DNA of 64,000 nt. Source: Luteimonas fraxinea (GTDB lineage: Bacteria; Pseudomonadota; Gammaproteobacteria; Xanthomonadales; Xanthomonadaceae). Position numbers and translations under genes: made by a program. Under the pieces are notes generated by a model, which saw only the letters and a list, made by a program, of their open reading frames with translations, ran no database searches and was not told the DNA's origin. Below, piece by piece: positions 42,254 to 51,390 of this stretch; the first letter of the stretch is position 1, and every line of letters begins with the position of its first letter. Where the stretch lies: positions 2,357,001-2,421,000 of the forward strand of contig NZ_CP089507.1 of assembly GCF_021233355.1 (NCBI RefSeq). The letters are read 5' to 3'.

Positions 42254-43630
42254 TCAGAACGAGTAGCGGGCCATCGTGTGCAGGCGCATCAACTCGCCGT
42301 CTGCGCCGGATTCGAGCGTGCGCTCGCCCCAGATCGCCTCGACGCCGAAGTCGAGCTTGGGCACCGGCGACCAGATCATATTCGCGTGCACCGAATGCAC
42401 CTTGCGGGTCACGCCTAGGCCGGTCCATGCAGTGTCGTTGTCCCACTGCGAGCGCGAATAGAACAGGTTGCCGCGGACCTTCGGGGTGAACACCTGGCGC
42501 AGGCCGAAGTAGCCCGCCCAACCGCCCAGCGCATTGATGTTGCCGGCGCCGTCAGCGATCACGTCCTGCTGCACCGTGGCCAGACCGATGTAGCGCCCGA
42601 TGCCTTCGCCGCCGCTGACCTGGTAGCGGATGTCGGTGCTGTCGCCCAGCTTGACCAGACCACTGACCTGCGCGCCGAAGCCGGTGTCGGTGTTGTCGTT
42701 GCCGATGACGGGTTCGTACTTGAGCTGCCGCGCCATGCCCGCGAAGCTGACATGGCCCCAGTCGCCCTTGTGGGTGTAGCGGGCGATGACATCGGGAATC
42801 GCACTGTTGTCGCCGGCGATCACGCGCGCGCCGCCGCCGAAAGGCTGCACGGTGGTTTCCGGGCTCTCGATCGAGACCACCCACGGGCCGCTGGTGTAAC
42901 GCAGCTGCGGCTGGCGCACGAAGGCGACGCCATCGGTCGGGCCGACGAAGTCGACCGCGTCAAGCAGCGCGTTGGTGTCCATGAAGTTGGACCACGTCTG
43001 ACCGACCAGCCAGTTGTTGTAGGTCAGGTAGGCGTGGCGCAGCGTCGCGCCGTAGGTGTTGGTGGCCGCCGAGTTGCCGAGCGCGCCGCCGAAGAAGTCG
43101 AGTTCGACGCGGGCGCCGAGCTTGTCGCCGGAATCGAGCACCGTGCTGGCATCGAACCACAGGCGCGAGAACTTCAGGTGTGCGTCGGAGTAGGTGTCGG
43201 GGGCATTGCCGCCGACCGGAATCGCGCCGGGCACGTAGAAATCGCGGCCCGCGGTGCCCTTGGCGATGTCGCCGTCGGTGGTCTTGGTCACCAGCGCATC
43301 GGTGCGGATCATGCCGCCCACGGTGAACTTGGTGCCGGGATTGGCGGTCGGCGTGATCGTCGTCGCCTGGATCGGCGCGGCGGCGCCGGTACCGGCGACA
43401 GCGGCTGCAGGCGCGGGCTGCGCGGCCTGGGCCGTGCGCACCTCGGTCACCACGGTTTCGGTCTGCTGCTGCTGTGTCACCAGCTGCTGGACCATCGCTT
43501 CGAGCTGGGCGACGCGCGCTTCGAGCTCGCGTTCCTTGGCGCTCTGCGCGAAGGCGACGCCGGGCAGGGTGAGCGCGGCGAGTACGGCGGCGGCCAGAAG
43601 GCGCGGACGTACCTGTTTGGTCTGTGTCAT
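42254..43630 (-). CDS. DcaP-like outer membrane porin
   Basis: The 458-residue protein starts with a signal peptide (MTQTKQVRPRLLAAAVLAAL, ending GVAFAQ). An N-terminal coiled coil follows (AKERELEARVAQLEAMVQQL), then a linker and a beta-barrel ending in RYSF with terminal Phe. This order (coiled coil plus barrel) is that of DcaP-type trimeric porins, which pass dicarboxylates and other small acids. A strong ribosome-binding site (GGGAGGGGAG) supports the start. Its position divergent from acs and before the MHS transporter suggests an uptake module for a carboxylic acid. Confidence 0.87.
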   Translation of the reverse strand: MTQTKQVRPRLLAAAVLAALTLPGVAFAQSAKERELEARVAQLEAMVQQLVTQQQQTETVVTEVRTAQAAQPAPAAAVAGTGAAAPIQATTITPTANPGTKFTVGGMIRTDALVTKTTDGDIAKGTAGRDFYVPGAIPVGGNAPDTYSDAHLKFSRLWFDASTVLDSGDKLGARVELDFFGGALGNSAATNTYGATLRHAYLTYNNWLVGQTWSNFMDTNALLDAVDFVGPTDGVAFVRQPQLRYTSGPWVVSIESPETTVQPFGGGARVIAGDNSAIPDVIARYTHKGDWGHVSFAGMARQLKYEPVIGNDNTDTGFGAQVSGLVKLGDSTDIRYQVSGGEGIGRYIGLATVQQDVIADGAGNINALGGWAGYFGLRQVFTPKVRGNLFYSRSQWDNDTAWTGLGVTRKVHSVHANMIWSPVPKLDFGVEAIWGERTLESGADGELMRLHTMARYSF

Positions 43631-43780
43631 CGGGTCTCCCCTCCCAAGGGATGGCGTAAGCAATTGGTGCAAGGCGGAACAGGTGGAGCGCCCACTTCGG
43701 CACGATCCATTTCACGCAGACTGCACGTTGCGGGGGGCCACGCCCATTCCCCTTTGGTCGATACTCCGCCGCGGCCCGGT

Positions 43781-43794
43781 TAGACCAAGGTCTA
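43781..43794. promoter_or_regulatory. Palindromic operator candidate between porin and acs
   Basis: TAGACC-AA-GGTCTA is a perfect 14-base palindrome in the 221-base divergent region, 57 bases before the acs start. Its size and symmetry suit a LuxR/NarL-type dimer such as the response regulator encoded right after acs. The link is inference. Confidence 0.5.
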
Positions 43795-43851
43795 GCGTGG
43801 CGGTCTGGCGAATCCGGCACACTGGCCGGACGTGTTCCCGGAGGCTTCCAG

Positions 43852-45810
43852 ATGTCCAACCCCGCAGAAATCCATCCGGCGCCGGCCGGTTTCGCCGGTC
43901 CCGACACCATCACCGCCGAGGCCTACGCGCGCGATTACGCGCGCTCGGTGCAGGACCCGGACGCCTTCTGGGGCGAGGCCGCCAAGCGCCTCGACTGGTT
44001 CAAGGCGCCGACGAAGATCCGCAACGTCAGCTACGACCTGCAGGACTTCCGCATCCGCTGGTTCGAGGACGGCGAGCTCAATGTCAGCGTCAACTGCCTC
44101 GACCGGCACCTGGCGACCAAGGGCGACAAGACCGCGCTGATCTGGGAGGCCGACGGCCCCGACACCGAATCGCTGCACGTCAGCTACCGCGATCTGCATG
44201 CGCGCGTGTGCAAACTCGCCAACGCACTGCGCAACCTCGGCGTGGGCAAGGGCGACCGCGTCACCATCTATCTGCCGATGATCGTCGAGGCGGCGGTGGC
44301 GATGCTCGCGTGCGCGCGCATCGGCGCGGTGCATTGCGTGGTCTTCGGCGGCTTCTCGCCGAACTCGATCGCCGACCGCGTTTCCGACTGCGGCAGCAAG
44401 CTCATCATCACTGCCGATGAAGGCCTGCGCGGCAGCAAGAGCGTGCCGCTGAAGGCGAACGTCGACGCGGCACTGAAACTGCCCGGGACGAACACCGTGG
44501 AAACCGTGCTGGTCGTGCGCCACACCGGCGGCGCAGTCGACATGCAGATGCCGCGCGACCGCTGGTACGACGCTGTCGTCGACGATCAGCCCGATAGCTG
44601 CGAACCGGAGCGCATGAACGCGGAAGACCCGCTCTTCATCCTCTACACCTCCGGTTCCACCGGCAAGCCGAAGGGCGTGCTGCACACGACCGGCGGCTAC
44701 CTGCTGTTCGCCAGCTACACGCACGAGGCGATCTTCGACCTGCGCGACAACGACGTGTACTGGTGCACGGCCGACGTGGGCTGGGTGACCGGCCACAGCT
44801 ACATCGTCTACGGCCCGCTGGCGAACGCCGCGACCTCGCTGATCTTCGAAGGCGTGCCGAACTATCCGGACGTCTCGCGTTTCTGGAACGTCATCGACAA
44901 GCACCAGGTCACGATCTTCTACACCGCGCCCACCGCGATCCGCGCGCTGATGCGCGAGGGAGAAGCGCCGGTCAAGAAGACTTCGCGCAAGTCGCTGCGC
45001 CTGCTCGGCAGCGTCGGCGAGCCGATCAATCCGGAAGCCTGGCGCTGGTATTACGAGGTGGTCGGCGACAGCCGCTGCCCGATCGTCGACACCTGGTGGC
45101 AGACCGAAACCGGCGGCATTCTGATCTCGCCGCTGCCCGGCGCGATCGACGCCAAGCCCGGTTCGGCGACCAAGCCGTTCTTCGGCGTGCAGCCGGCACT
45201 GGTCGATGCCAACGGCGCGTTCCTCGAAGGCGCGGCCGAAGGCAACCTCGTCATCACCGATTCCTGGCCCGGCCAGATGCGCAGCGTCTATGGCGACCAC
45301 CAGCGTTTCATCGACACCTACTTCAAGGCGTATCCCGGCACCTACTTCACCGGTGACGGCTGCCGTCGCGACGAGGACGGGTATTACTGGATCACCGGTC
45401 GCGTCGACGACGTCATCAACGTCTCCGGCCACCGCATCGGCACCGCGGAACTGGAAAGCGCGCTGGTCGCGCATCCGAAGGTGGCAGAGGCCGCAGTCGT
45501 CGGCTTCCCGCATGACATCAAGGGCCAGGGCATCTATGCCTACGTGACGCTCAAGGCCGGCGAGGAGTACAGCGAAGAGCTGCGCAAGGAACTGGTCAAG
45601 CACGTGCGCAGCGAGATCGGCCCGACCGCATCGCCGGATCACATCCAGTGGGCACCGGGTCTGCCGAAGACCCGCTCGGGCAAGATCATGCGCCGCATCC
45701 TGCGCAAGATCGCCGAGAACGCACCCGACCAGCTCGGCGACACCAGCACGCTGGCCGATCCGTCGGTCGTCGATTCACTGGTCAAGGAGCGGTACATCCC
45801 GCAGGCATGA
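43852..45810 (+). CDS. acs: Acetyl-CoA synthetase
   Basis: Acs makes acetyl-CoA from acetate, ATP and CoA through acetyl-AMP. The 652-residue product shows the P-loop [11 protein letters not shown], the acyl-site segment [10 protein letters not shown], the hinge region [22 protein letters not shown] and the C-terminal [11 protein letters not shown], whose Lys is the site of inhibitory acetylation. GGAGG precedes the ATG. A NarL-type response regulator gene follows after 10 bp, and a porin gene and an MHS transporter are divergent, so the region looks like an acetate-use locus. Confidence 0.97.
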   Translation: MSNPAEIHPAPAGFAGPDTITAEAYARDYARSVQDPDAFWGEAAKRLDWFKAPTKIRNVSYDLQDFRIRWFEDGELNVSVNCLDRHLATKGDKTALIWEADGPDTESLHVSYRDLHARVCKLANALRNLGVGKGDRVTIYLPMIVEAAVAMLACARIGAVHCVVFGGFSPNSIADRVSDCGSKLIITADEGLRGSKSVPLKANVDAALKLPGTNTVETVLVVRHTGGAVDMQMPRDRWYDAVVDDQPDSCEPERMNAEDPLFILYTSGSTGKPKGVLHTTGGYLLFASYTHEAIFDLRDNDVYWCTADVGWVTGHSYIVYGPLANAATSLIFEGVPNYPDVSRFWNVIDKHQVTIFYTAPTAIRALMREGEAPVKKTSRKSLRLLGSVGEPINPEAWRWYYEVVGDSRCPIVDTWWQTETGGILISPLPGAIDAKPGSATKPFFGVQPALVDANGAFLEGAAEGNLVITDSWPGQMRSVYGDHQRFIDTYFKAYPGTYFTGDGCRRDEDGYYWITGRVDDVINVSGHRIGTAELESALVAHPKVAEAAVVGFPHDIKGQGIYAYVTLKAGEEYSEELRKELVKHVRSEIGPTASPDHIQWAPGLPKTRSGKIMRRILRKIAENAPDQLGDTSTLADPSVVDSLVKERYIPQA

Positions 45811-45820
45811 CTCTGACCCA

Positions 45821-46486
45821 ATGACCACCCTGCTGATTGCCGACGATCACCCGCTGTTCCGAGAGGCACTGCGCGGCGCGATTTCCCGCGCCGTGCCGAA
45901 CGCGCGCCTGCGTGAAGCGCACAACGTCGATGCGCTGTACGCGATGGTCGAATCCGAACCGGATGCCGACCTGCTGATGCTCGACCTCAACATGCCCGGC
46001 GTGCACGGCTTCAGTGCGCTGGTGCACCTGCGCGCGCAGTTCCCGCAACTGCCGGTGCTGATGGTGTCCGCGCGCGAGGAGCCGGCGGTGATGCGCCGCG
46101 CACTCGACCACGGCGCATCGGGTTTCGTGCCCAAATCCGCCGATGCCGAAACGCTGGCCCGCGCCGTCGCACAGGTGCTCGACGGCGACCGTTTCGTGCC
46201 GGAAGCGGCCGCGTCCGCCGCCGGCGTATCACCCGGCGAACACGACGTCGCCGCGCGCCTGCGCGATCTCACCCCGCAACAGTTCCGCGTGCTGCAGATG
46301 CTCGGCGACGGCATGCTCAACAAGCAGATCGCCTACGAACTGGGCGTGTCGGAAGCGACCGTCAAGGCGCACATGACCGCAGTGCTGCGCAAGCTGGGTG
46401 CATCGAACCGCACGCAGGCGGTGCTGATCGCCGGCAAGCTCGCGGTGGATCCGGATCCGGACGAGATTCCTGCGGACGCGCGTTGA
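45821..46486 (+). CDS. NarL/LuxR-family response regulator
   Basis: The 221-residue protein has a receiver domain with the acidic pair DDH near the N-terminus and phospho-acceptor Asp55 in LLMLDLNMPG, a Lys in FVPKSAD, and a LuxR-type helix-turn-helix at about residues 149-200 (LTPQQFRVLQMLGDGMLNKQIAYELGVSEATVKAH). No sensor kinase is adjacent. Regulators next to acs in other gammaproteobacteria (CrbR in Vibrio and Pseudomonas) control acetate use; the same role is likely here, with the palindrome at 43781 as a candidate site. Confidence 0.9.
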   Translation: MTTLLIADDHPLFREALRGAISRAVPNARLREAHNVDALYAMVESEPDADLLMLDLNMPGVHGFSALVHLRAQFPQLPVLMVSAREEPAVMRRALDHGASGFVPKSADAETLARAVAQVLDGDRFVPEAAASAAGVSPGEHDVAARLRDLTPQQFRVLQMLGDGMLNKQIAYELGVSEATVKAHMTAVLRKLGASNRTQAVLIAGKLAVDPDPDEIPADAR

Positions 46487-46536
46487 CGCGAATCGTGCGC
46501 TAGAGCAGACGCTCTCCGACTATTTTGTATCCCGTC

Positions 46537-46556
46537 ATCCCAGCGAAAGCTGGGAT
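46537..46556. repeat. ATCCCAGC palindromic repeat
   Basis: ATCCCAGC-GAAA-GCTGGGAT, preceded by CGTC. A second copy lies at 53582-53601. It belongs to a class of short dispersed palindromes (GTCATCCCAGCGAAAGCTGGGATCC) common between genes in this family of bacteria. Confidence 0.75.
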
Positions 46557-46634
46557 CCATTTTCGCGGTCAAGCGTACCGACGAAGGTCATGCTGCTTCT
46601 CGCGGTGTCGACTTGATCGCGAAAATCAAAATGG

Positions 46635-46678
46635 GCCCCAGCTTGACCGGACATTCGTCCGTTGAAAGTCGCTGGGGC
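46635..46678. repeat. Nested palindrome with inner hairpin
   Basis: Outer arms GCCCCAGC (46635-46642) and GCTGGGGC (46671-46678) enclose an inner hairpin CGGAC-ATTC-GTCCG (46648-46661). It lies in the 234-base gap between the response regulator and the amidohydrolase genes, between convergent genes, so it could help end transcription; it lacks a U-run. Confidence 0.6.
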
Positions 46679-46720
46679 GACGGGCAACAGCGGCGCTCCC
46701 ATGAGGAAGCGCCCTAAGCA

Positions 46721-48022
46721 TCACTGCTTCTGATACGCCCGCGGCAGACCACCCTCGCTCGCCGGCGTTGCCGGACGCAGATAGCGGTCCCGCAGTTCGG
46801 TCTGGCGCGAGCGCATCTCGATCGCGCGGCCGTCGAACCACACCTGGTCGGCGGTGCTGGTGACGTCGAGCGGATCGCCCGACCACAGCACCAGATCCGC
46901 GGTGCGACCGACCGCGATCGTGCCGATGGACTCGCCGACGCCGAACGTCTCCGCCGGCACGCGCGTCAGGCCCGCGAGGCCCGCGTCCCACGGCAGGCCG
47001 TGTGCGACGGCGTTGCCGGCGAGCTGACGCAGCTTCCGCGCGTTGTGCGAGGCGTCGCTGGCCTGGGCGAAACCGACGCGCACGCCGGCGGCCTGCAGGC
47101 GCGCGGCGTTCTCCATCGTCGCGCCGATCTGGTCGAAGTCCGACGGCAGGTTCACCAGCGGATCGACGAATACCGGCACGTTCGCCGCGGCGAGGTCCGA
47201 TGCGACGCGCCAGCCTTCGGCGCCGCCGCGGATGGCGATGCGCAGGTTGTGGCGCTTCGACCAGCGCAGCAGCTGGCGGATGTCGGCCGCGCGATTGACG
47301 CCGACGACGATCGTGCCGCGTCCATCGAGATAGGGCGCCAGTGCGCGCTTGCCGGCCGGCGTCAGCGCGGCGACGTGCGAGTCGGCCGGCAGGCGGCCAC
47401 GCGCTTCGTCGATCAGCTGGTCGAGCAGCATCCATTGTGCTGCGCGCGAGGAGCCGCTCTGTTCCGCACCATCGGCGCCGAGTGCGAGGTACAGCACCTT
47501 CGGGCCGGCCGGATCGACGCTGCCGTCGAGACGCATCACTGCGCCCTGGCCGCCGATGATCGAACTCGCGCTGCCGGCCGAGATCAGGGTGAAGCCGATG
47601 CCCTCGACGCGCGCCACCGGAATCACGATCGAATCAGGATTGAAGGCCAGCGTGACGTCGAACTCGGGCCGCACGGCCATGTCGCTGGCGACGCCGAGCG
47701 ACAGGCGATCATCGCGGGTGCCGCTTTCGCCCGAGACTTCCTCGATGCCGATGCCGGTCACGCCGCCGAACAGCGTCGGCGTCAGCGGACGGCCGTTGGC
47801 TTCGACGACCTGTGCATCGCCGGCGGCGAGTCCCGCGCCGACCGCGGCGACGCGGCCATTACGCACCAGTACGTCGGTGTTCTGCAGCGAGCCCTGCGGA
47901 CCGGCGGTGTGCACCGTCGCGCCACGGATCAGTACCGACTGCGCGGCGACGGGCAGGGTCGCGGCGAGCAGCGCGCCGACGACCAGCAGGCGCGTCATCG
48001 TGCGTGGCAGACGGCGGCTCAT
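46721..48022 (-). CDS. Amidohydrolase-fold protein lacking metal ligands
   Basis: This 433-residue protein has a signal peptide (LLVVGALLAATLPVAAQS) and the general layout of an amidohydrolase: an N-terminal small domain with DVLVRNGRVAAVGAG and a C-terminal VGRTADLVLWSGDPLD that matches the usual closing motif. However, the HxH motif of strand 1 is missing (the segment reads PLTPTLFGGVTGIG), and the later metal histidines and Asp seen in its neighbour are replaced (GGAEGWRVA, QASDASHNARKL). It overlaps the stop of the upstream intact amidohydrolase (ATGA), so the two are made together and may form a heteromer in which this one is structural. Confidence 0.8.
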   Translation of the reverse strand: MSRRLPRTMTRLLVVGALLAATLPVAAQSVLIRGATVHTAGPQGSLQNTDVLVRNGRVAAVGAGLAAGDAQVVEANGRPLTPTLFGGVTGIGIEEVSGESGTRDDRLSLGVASDMAVRPEFDVTLAFNPDSIVIPVARVEGIGFTLISAGSASSIIGGQGAVMRLDGSVDPAGPKVLYLALGADGAEQSGSSRAAQWMLLDQLIDEARGRLPADSHVAALTPAGKRALAPYLDGRGTIVVGVNRAADIRQLLRWSKRHNLRIAIRGGAEGWRVASDLAAANVPVFVDPLVNLPSDFDQIGATMENAARLQAAGVRVGFAQASDASHNARKLRQLAGNAVAHGLPWDAGLAGLTRVPAETFGVGESIGTIAVGRTADLVLWSGDPLDVTSTADQVWFDGRAIEMRSRQTELRDRYLRPATPASEGGLPRAYQKQ

Positions 48023-49404
48023 CGGGCACCTCCACTGGCAGCGGCGCCCTGGCCGAGCATGAAATCCGAGACCGGCTGACGTGCCGGATCGAAGCGGTCG
48101 TAGACGTGTGCGCCGTCGATCCACACCTGTTCGGCCAGCGCGTACACGGTGAACGGGTTGCCGTTCCACAGCACCGCGTCGCCCATCTTGCCGGCGGTCA
48201 GCGTACCGGTCTGGTCGAGCACGCCCAGCGACTTCGCCGCGTTCTCGGTGAGCCAGCGGATCGCGTGTTCGGGCGTGATCTCGATGCCCACGCGGTGTGC
48301 GCTGGCGATGACCTTGGCCGCTTCCTGGTTGAGGCGCTGGATGCCTTCGTCGGAATCGGAATGCACGATCGCGCAGCCACCCGGCGCGCGGTCGACGATC
48401 GCGATGTTCTCCTGGATGCCGTCGAAGGCTTCCATCTTGAAGCCCCACCAGTCGGCCCACAGCGCGCCGCAGACACCCTCGGCGCCGAGACGGTCGGCGA
48501 TCTTGTAGGCCTCCACGCCGTGGTGGAACGCGGCGATCTTGAAGTCGAATTCCTTCGCGAGATCCAGCATCTGCGCCATTTCGTCGGCGCGATAGCAATG
48601 GATGTGCACGAGGATGTCGCCATCCATTGCGCCTGCCATCGTCTCGACCTTGAGGTCGCGCTTGCCCGGCGAATCGCCGGCCTGCTTGCGGCGGTATTCG
48701 GCCGCGTCGATCAGCGCCGCGCGATAGCCGGCGACGTTGCCCATGCGCGTTGCCGGGCCGCCCTTCTGTCCGTAGACGCGCTTCGGGTTTTCGCCGCAGG
48801 CCATCTTCAGGCCGTAGGGCGCGCCTGGAAATTTCATGTCGGTGACCATCGTCGCGGCGACGTTCTTCAGCGTCACCCCGCGGCCGCCGATCAGGTTCGC
48901 CGAGCCGGGCAGGATCTGCAGGGACGTCACGCCGCCTGCCAGCGCCGCGCCGAAGCCCGGATCCTGCGGCCACACCGAATGCTCGGCCCAGACCTGCGCG
49001 GTGTTGGGCGCGGTCATCTCGTTGCCGTCGCTGTGCGCGCTGGCGCCCGGGCTCGGATACACGCCCAGATGCGAGTGCACATCGATGATGCCGGGCGTGA
49101 CCCACTTGCCGGTGCCGTCGACGCGCTGCGCGTTCGCCGGTGCGTCGAGGCCGATGCCGACCGCGGCGACACGACCGTCCTGCAGCAGCACGTCCGCGCC
49201 TTCCAGACGCTGGCCGTCGCCGATCAGCACGGTGGCGTTGGTGATCAGCACCGGCGCCGATGCGATCGGTGCATAGGTGCTGGCATAGGCGGTCGCACCG
49301 ACGTGCGGGGCGTCGGGCATGCCGGCGGTCTTGCCGGACGTGGATGTGGTGGCGCAGCCACCGAACAGGGCAACCGCGAGCGCGGCAGACAACAGGCGGG
49401 ACAT
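48019..49404 (-). CDS. Amidohydrolase lipoprotein (imidazolonepropionase/prolidase-like)
   Basis: The 461-residue protein is exported as a lipoprotein (lipobox FGGC, Cys17). It is a metal-dependent amidohydrolase: GIIDVHSHLGVYP carries His110 and His112, HIHCYRADEM and AFHHGVEAYK supply further histidines, and HSDSDEGIQRL the catalytic Asp. Such enzymes cleave amide or peptide-like bonds; the closest annotated relatives are prolidase-like or imidazolonepropionase-like hydrolases. The ribosome-binding site GGGGAG precedes the ATG. It is the first gene of a two-gene unit with its degenerate paralogue. Substrate unknown; location probably the outer periplasm. Confidence 0.87.
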   Translation of the reverse strand: MSRLLSAALAVALFGGCATTSTSGKTAGMPDAPHVGATAYASTYAPIASAPVLITNATVLIGDGQRLEGADVLLQDGRVAAVGIGLDAPANAQRVDGTGKWVTPGIIDVHSHLGVYPSPGASAHSDGNEMTAPNTAQVWAEHSVWPQDPGFGAALAGGVTSLQILPGSANLIGGRGVTLKNVAATMVTDMKFPGAPYGLKMACGENPKRVYGQKGGPATRMGNVAGYRAALIDAAEYRRKQAGDSPGKRDLKVETMAGAMDGDILVHIHCYRADEMAQMLDLAKEFDFKIAAFHHGVEAYKIADRLGAEGVCGALWADWWGFKMEAFDGIQENIAIVDRAPGGCAIVHSDSDEGIQRLNQEAAKVIASAHRVGIEITPEHAIRWLTENAAKSLGVLDQTGTLTAGKMGDAVLWNGNPFTVYALAEQVWIDGAHVYDRFDPARQPVSDFMLGQGAAASGGAR

Positions 49405-49580
49405 CGGTAACTCCCCGAAAACGTGTGGACGGATGGATTTCCCCGGCACGACGGCGAGGCGACGTGCGACAGCGCCCGAGTGTACCTGCGGCCGCGCAAT
49501 GCGCGCTGCGACCGACAGCGCGTTCCGCGAAGCGCCGCGGGCCGCATGCGAGAATGGCCGCGTACACGGAGAAGAAGACG

Positions 49581-50357
49581 ATGAAAGAAAAAGAACAGAT
49601 CGTCGAGAACTGGCTGCCGCGCTACACCGGCGTGCCGCTGGACCAGTTCGGCGAACACATCCTGCTGACCAATTTCGGCGGCTACCTGCATCACTTCGCC
49701 CGTCTGACCGGCGCCGAAGTGGTCGGTCTCGACCGGCCGATGCCCAGCGCGACCGCCGACGGCATCACGATGATCAACTTCGGCATGGGCAGCCCCAATG
49801 CCGCAACGATGATGGATCTGCTGTCGGCGATCATGCCCAAGGCCGTGCTGTTCCTCGGCAAGTGCGGCGGCCTCAAGCGCAAGAACCAGCTGGGCGATCT
49901 GGTGCTGCCGATCGCGGCGATCCGCGGCGAAGGCACCAGCAGCGACTACCTGCTGCCCGAAGTGCCGGCATTGCCGGCGTTCGCCTTGCAGCGTGCGGTG
50001 TCGACGATGATCCGCGACCTCGGCCACGACTACTGGACCGGCACTGTCTACACGACCAACCGCCGCGTCTGGGAACACGATGCCGCGTTCAAGGAACGCC
50101 TGCGCATGATGCGTTGCATGGCGATCGACATGGAAACCGCCACCGTGTTCGCCGCCGGTTTCGCGAACCGAATTCCTGCCGGCGCACTGCTGCTGGTCAG
50201 CGACCAGCCGATGATTCCCGAAGGCGTCAAGACCGAAGCATCGGATGCGCTGGTGAGCGCGGACTTCGTCGAGCGGCACATCAACATCGGCATTGAAGCA
50301 CTGAAGCTGATCCGCCGGCATGGCAAGTCGGTGCGGCATCTGCGGTTCGACGAGTAG
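49581..50357 (+). CDS. AMP nucleosidase-like purine nucleoside phosphorylase-fold enzyme
   Basis: The 258-residue protein belongs to the nucleosidase/phosphorylase family I fold. Motifs are the glycine-rich GKCGGLKRKNQLGDLVLP and the MAIDMETATVFAAGF segment that binds ribose, followed by LLLVSDQPMIPEG. It matches the short AMP nucleosidase-like proteins that would cut AMP or a related nucleotide to adenine and ribose-5-phosphate; full-length Amn has about 480 residues and an extra N-terminal domain. GGAG precedes the ATG. It stands alone. Confidence 0.82.
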   Translation: MKEKEQIVENWLPRYTGVPLDQFGEHILLTNFGGYLHHFARLTGAEVVGLDRPMPSATADGITMINFGMGSPNAATMMDLLSAIMPKAVLFLGKCGGLKRKNQLGDLVLPIAAIRGEGTSSDYLLPEVPALPAFALQRAVSTMIRDLGHDYWTGTVYTTNRRVWEHDAAFKERLRMMRCMAIDMETATVFAAGFANRIPAGALLLVSDQPMIPEGVKTEASDALVSADFVERHINIGIEALKLIRRHGKSVRHLRFDE

Positions 50358-50861
50358 AGCCGAGCATCGTCTCCAGAGGGTGAGATCGCTCGAGCGTTGA
50401 GCACCTCTCCCTCCGGGAGAGGTCGACGCGCAAAGCGCGTCGGGTGAGGGCTGGTAGTGAAGCGCATCGAAAAGCGCCCTCACCCCAACCCCCGCTCCGC
50501 GCCCCGTCCCCCGCGTCGCCGCGGGGGCGTTCATCGGCACGCGGGCCAGTGGCCCGCAGGCATGCCTCTTCACCCCATAGGGAGAGGGGCTCAATCTCTG
50601 AAAGCACCATTCCCCAATCCCTCTACCAGTCCGGCAGATTGTCGCAGTGCGCGGAGAGCTCAAGCTTTGAAAGCACCTCTCCCTCCGGGAGAGGTCGGCG
50701 CGCAAAGCGCGTCGGGTGAGGGTCGGTAGTGATGCGCATCGAGAAGCGCCCTCACCCCAACCCCTCTCCCGGAGGGAGAGGGGCTCGAAACAATGATCGG
50801 AAGCGCATCCACAAAAAAGCCCGGCATCCGCCGGGCTTTTCATGCCACCACCGCCACGAAC
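50358..50861. repeat. Repeat-filled intergenic region, including a 92 bp tandem-spaced duplication
   Basis: No gene is present. The sequence shows two copies of a unit of about 92 bases, 50401-50492 and 50673-50764, differing at only about five positions. Each contains CACCTCTCCC-TCC-GGGAGAGGT, the hairpin ACGCGCAAAGCGCGT and CCCTCACCCCAACCC. A partial related copy (CACCCCATAGGGAGAGGGGC) lies at 50571-50590, and a full palindrome with CCGGAGGGAGAGGGGC ends the second copy. It is the largest cluster of this dispersed repeat in the window. Confidence 0.8.
50816..50840 (-). terminator. Terminator of the lipoprotein gene at 50862
   Basis: AAAGCCCGGC and GCCGGGCTTT form a perfect 10 bp stem with an ATCC loop. 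On the minus strand it ends in a run of T, 22 bases after the stop codon. Confidence 0.88.
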
Positions 50862-51284
50862 TCAGTTCGCCGCAGGGCGTTTCACCACATAGATCAGACC
50901 ATCCGCATGCGCCTTGATCAGATCGGCCTTGGCGATCTGGATCTGCTCGCTCTCGTCGAATTCGATCGTCGAGAGATCACCCTTGATGTCGCTCTGCGAC
51001 ACCGACTTCTCGGCCGAAGCCGCGTTCTCGGTGATCACCACCACGCCCGCGGCATCGGCGGACACGACCCTCATCAGTCCGTAGGCCGGATCGATCGGCT
51101 TCTCGGCGTCGTCGGTGAATTCGTAATCGGAGAACTCGCTGAGCTGCGCGGCGTAGAGATCGCCGACGGCCGGCGCTTCGAGCAGCGCCTTGTCGGCGTC
51201 TCCACGCTGGCAGGCGGCCAGCAGCATCACACCGGACAGGACGAGCAGGGCAGGCAGCAGCAGGCGGATCGGGCGACGCGTCAT
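50862..51284 (-). CDS. Small lipoprotein, unknown function
   Basis: The 140-residue product has a lipoprotein signal with lipobox LAAC (Cys25 or near). The mature part is acidic (DADKALLEAPAVGDLYAAQLSEFSDYEF) with alternating beta-like segments (YGLMRVVSADAAGVVVITENA). No family was recognised. GGAG seven bases before the ATG supports the start. It is a single gene ending in a strong terminator and divergent from the DUF924 gene. Confidence 0.75.
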   Translation of the reverse strand: MTRRPIRLLLPALLVLSGVMLLAACQRGDADKALLEAPAVGDLYAAQLSEFSDYEFTDDAEKPIDPAYGLMRVVSADAAGVVVITENAASAEKSVSQSDIKGDLSTIEFDESEQIQIAKADLIKAHADGLIYVVKRPAAN

Positions 51285-51390
51285 GGAGCACTCCGATGGA
51301 TGAGATGAAAGATCGCGCCGAGTATAGGACGCCGTGGGGACGAAACGACACGGGGTGCGCAGGCTGTCGGGCCACGATAGTCTGCGCGCC

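Noticed and set aside
50358..50861. CRISPR-like array
   Set aside because: Only two long copies 272 bases apart with unequal partial copies, and no regular repeat-spacer pattern or cas genes. It is a REP-like repeat cluster.
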